From: Pseudoalteromonas sp.
GTDB lineage: Bacteria > Pseudomonadota > Gammaproteobacteria > Enterobacterales > Alteromonadaceae
Direction of reading: 5' to 3'
Length of the DNA: 64,000 bases
Assembly: GCF_018402495.1 (NCBI RefSeq)
Contig: NZ_JAGYIU010000001.1
Coordinates: forward strand, 372,001 to 436,000
The position numbers were made by a program, and so were the translations under genes. Below, piece after piece: positions 63,501 to 64,000 of this stretch; position 1 is the first letter of the stretch, and every line of letters begins with the position of its first letter. The notes under the pieces were generated by a model. It was not told where the DNA came from. It searched no databases and was given only the letters and a program-made list of their open reading frames with translations.

Positions 63501-64000
63501 GACACCTTATCTAAAGTGGCTGACAAAGGCATAGAAAAAACCGACTTAACGCAGTGGGATTTTGGAGAGTTACCAACATCTTATGTGAAAAAGCAAGGTC
63601 AGTACGAAATTAAAGCGTACCCTGCGCTGGTGGATAAAAAATCAACGGCGGCAGTGGAGTTATTCGATAACGAAATTAAAGCGCAATTAGCGCACCAGCA
63701 GGGGTTGCGTCGATTGGTATTGTTAAACGTGCCATCACCCATTAAATACCTGCAGCAAAATTTACCAAACAAAGCGAAGTTAGGGTTGTATTTTAATCCT
63801 TTTGGTAAAATTGCAGACTTAATTGATGACTGTATAGCCTCAGGCGTTGATAGCCTATTAGTTAAATATGGTGATATTCGCACAAGTGATGCATTTGAAA
63901 CGGTTAAAGAGCATATTCGCGGCGAATTAGGCGACACTGTGGTGGCTATTGCCACGCAAGTAGAGCAAGTACTGAGCATTGCCCATGCGCTGCATAAAAA
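60501..64000 (+). CDS. hrpA: ATP-dependent RNA helicase HrpA (3' end outside window)
   Basis: A DEAH-box helicase of at least 1,166 residues, open to the window edge. Walker A GETGSGKTT is at about 97-105, the DEAH box (IIIDEAHERS) near residue 195, the SAT motif in ITSATIDPERF, and QRMGRCGR is motif VI. The HA2/OB region and the long bacterial HrpA C-terminal domain follow. HrpA acts on mRNA and stalled ribosomes. AAGG is only one base before this ATG; a GTG two codons downstream (60507) has better spacing and may be the true start. Confidence 0.95.
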   Translation, partial: MQVVNLGQLFGELKTCLKKDQFSFKKRLHGVKKITDEKKLANALEKIAADITHSQSLREQRLAGLPNVTYPEQLPVSQKKDTIKEAIANNQVVIIAGETGSGKTTQIPKMCLELGRGVDGYIGHTQPRRLAARSVANRIAEEMQCELGQQVGFKIRFSDQVSNNSYIKLMTDGILLAEIQQDRFLNQYDTIIIDEAHERSLNIDFILGYLKNLLPKRPDLKVIITSATIDPERFSKHFDDAPIIEVSGRTFPVDVRYNPISDIQKEDMEAEGDQLQGIFDAVDELCAEGPGDILIFLNGEREIRDTADALSKRNLKHTDILPLYSRLSNAEQNRIFAPHSRRHIILSTNVAETSLTVPGIRYVIDPGTARISRYSYRTKVQRLPIEPISQASANQRMGRCGRVEAGICIRLYSEDDFLSRPEFTDPEILRTNLASVILQMLALGLGDMAQFPFVQAPDSRNINDGLTLLEELQAVKEAKRHQKTSLTQSGRELSRLPVDPRLAKMVLTAHKLGALREVIIIVAALSIQDPRERPQEKRQAANEKHGRFDDPDSDFIAFLNLWNYLEEQQSELTNSQFRKLCQKDFLAYMRIREWQDIVYQISTVCNEMKMKATTNVADSELIHKALLSGMLSHIGFKDEKQLYKGARNSQFHIFPGSGLFKKSPKWMMSAELVETSKLYARINAKIDVNWVEPFAQHLVKRSYTEPHWEKKPGAVIAFEQQTLYGLPIVNKRRCVYSKIDPKVSRELFIRSALVEQELGLNEGFLAYNRELIEDIQVLENKSRRRDILVDEQTLFEFYEKKIPSDINNRAAFIKWYKTQKQQDKHYLHMTREELMQHGASSITEFDYPDTWQQDNLMLPLTYHFDPGQAVDGVAVQIPVALLNQVQESGFDWHIPAFRHELICGLIKSLPKSLRRNFVPAPNYADAVLAAIEPLQGSLIDSLSNRLLRMTGVRVDPEAWDLTALAPHLRLQFEVRDEHDKLLARGLDLAKLKAQLQGKVTDTLSKVADKGIEKTDLTQWDFGELPTSYVKKQGQYEIKAYPALVDKKSTAAVELFDNEIKAQLAHQQGLRRLVLLNVPSPIKYLQQNLPNKAKLGLYFNPFGKIADLIDDCIASGVDSLLVKYGDIRTSDAFETVKEHIRGELGDTVVAIATQVEQVLSIAHALHK

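Overview
The window looks like chromosome from a marine gammaproteobacterium of the order Alteromonadales, most likely Pseudoalteromonas. This rests on the low GC content, the rnfABCDGE-nth order, a TonB receptor / flavin halogenase / SapC cluster, gcvR-bcp next to bamC, bepA-arsC-wrbA facing perM, and long runs of repeated tRNA genes, a known trait of Pseudoalteromonas haloplanktis TAC125. No database search was possible, so the genus is an inference.

Layout. 1-1740 (minus): seven tRNA-Val(TAC) genes alternating with six degenerate tRNA-Val-like units, under one strong promoter. 2247-3832 (plus): tRNA-Ala(GGC) and seven tRNA-Glu(TTC) genes with structured spacers. 4115-9440: a MITE-like element, a DksA/TraR zinc-finger protein, gloA, a PLP decarboxylase, and a small accessory island (membrane peptide, GNAT enzyme, dead IS30-type element) flanked by a decayed copy of the nth 3' end. 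9536-16138 (minus): the rnf electron-transport operon with nth. 16378-18321: a degenerate GGDEF/EAL membrane protein. 18491-18918: four tRNA-Asn(GTT) genes and their promoter. 18919-19901: about 1 kb without a gene but with paired DnaA-box-like sites. 19902-28382 (mostly plus): MATE transporter, uvrB, two methyltransferases, queC and queE. 28491-33932: a variable stretch with a TA-flanked element, two heptanucleotide tandem arrays, a solute-binding protein, a YdcZ-type transporter pair and a LysR gene carrying a stop codon. 33935-46013: bcp, gcvR, bamC, a YjiH-type protein, a frameshifted pagL, an MlaC-like protein, an ankyrin protein, bepA and perM. 46125-48380: an unusual three-domain protein (cysteine desulfurase, metallo-beta-lactamase, rhodanese). 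48700-52768: pgi, zwf, pgl. 53348-59219: the receptor-halogenase-DUF6445-SapC cluster, whose first two genes each carry one lesion. 59344-64000: a periplasmic asparaginase and hrpA, which runs off the window.

How the parts work together. The tRNA arrays share near-consensus promoters with GC-rich start regions, as expected for growth-rate-controlled stable RNA. rnfA-E form a membrane electron-transfer complex. pgi-zwf-pgl feed glucose 6-phosphate into the oxidative pentose phosphate and Entner-Doudoroff routes. The receptor, halogenase, DUF6445 and SapC genes look like an outer-membrane uptake locus with candidate operators upstream. The most striking single gene is the desulfurase-MBL-rhodanese fusion, which could make and consume persulfide sulfur in one polypeptide.

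Five genes (IS30 transposase, LysR, pagL, TonB receptor, halogenase) are broken by one or two small lesions. Two lie in homopolymers, so phase variation, recoding, true decay and sequencing error all need to be considered.
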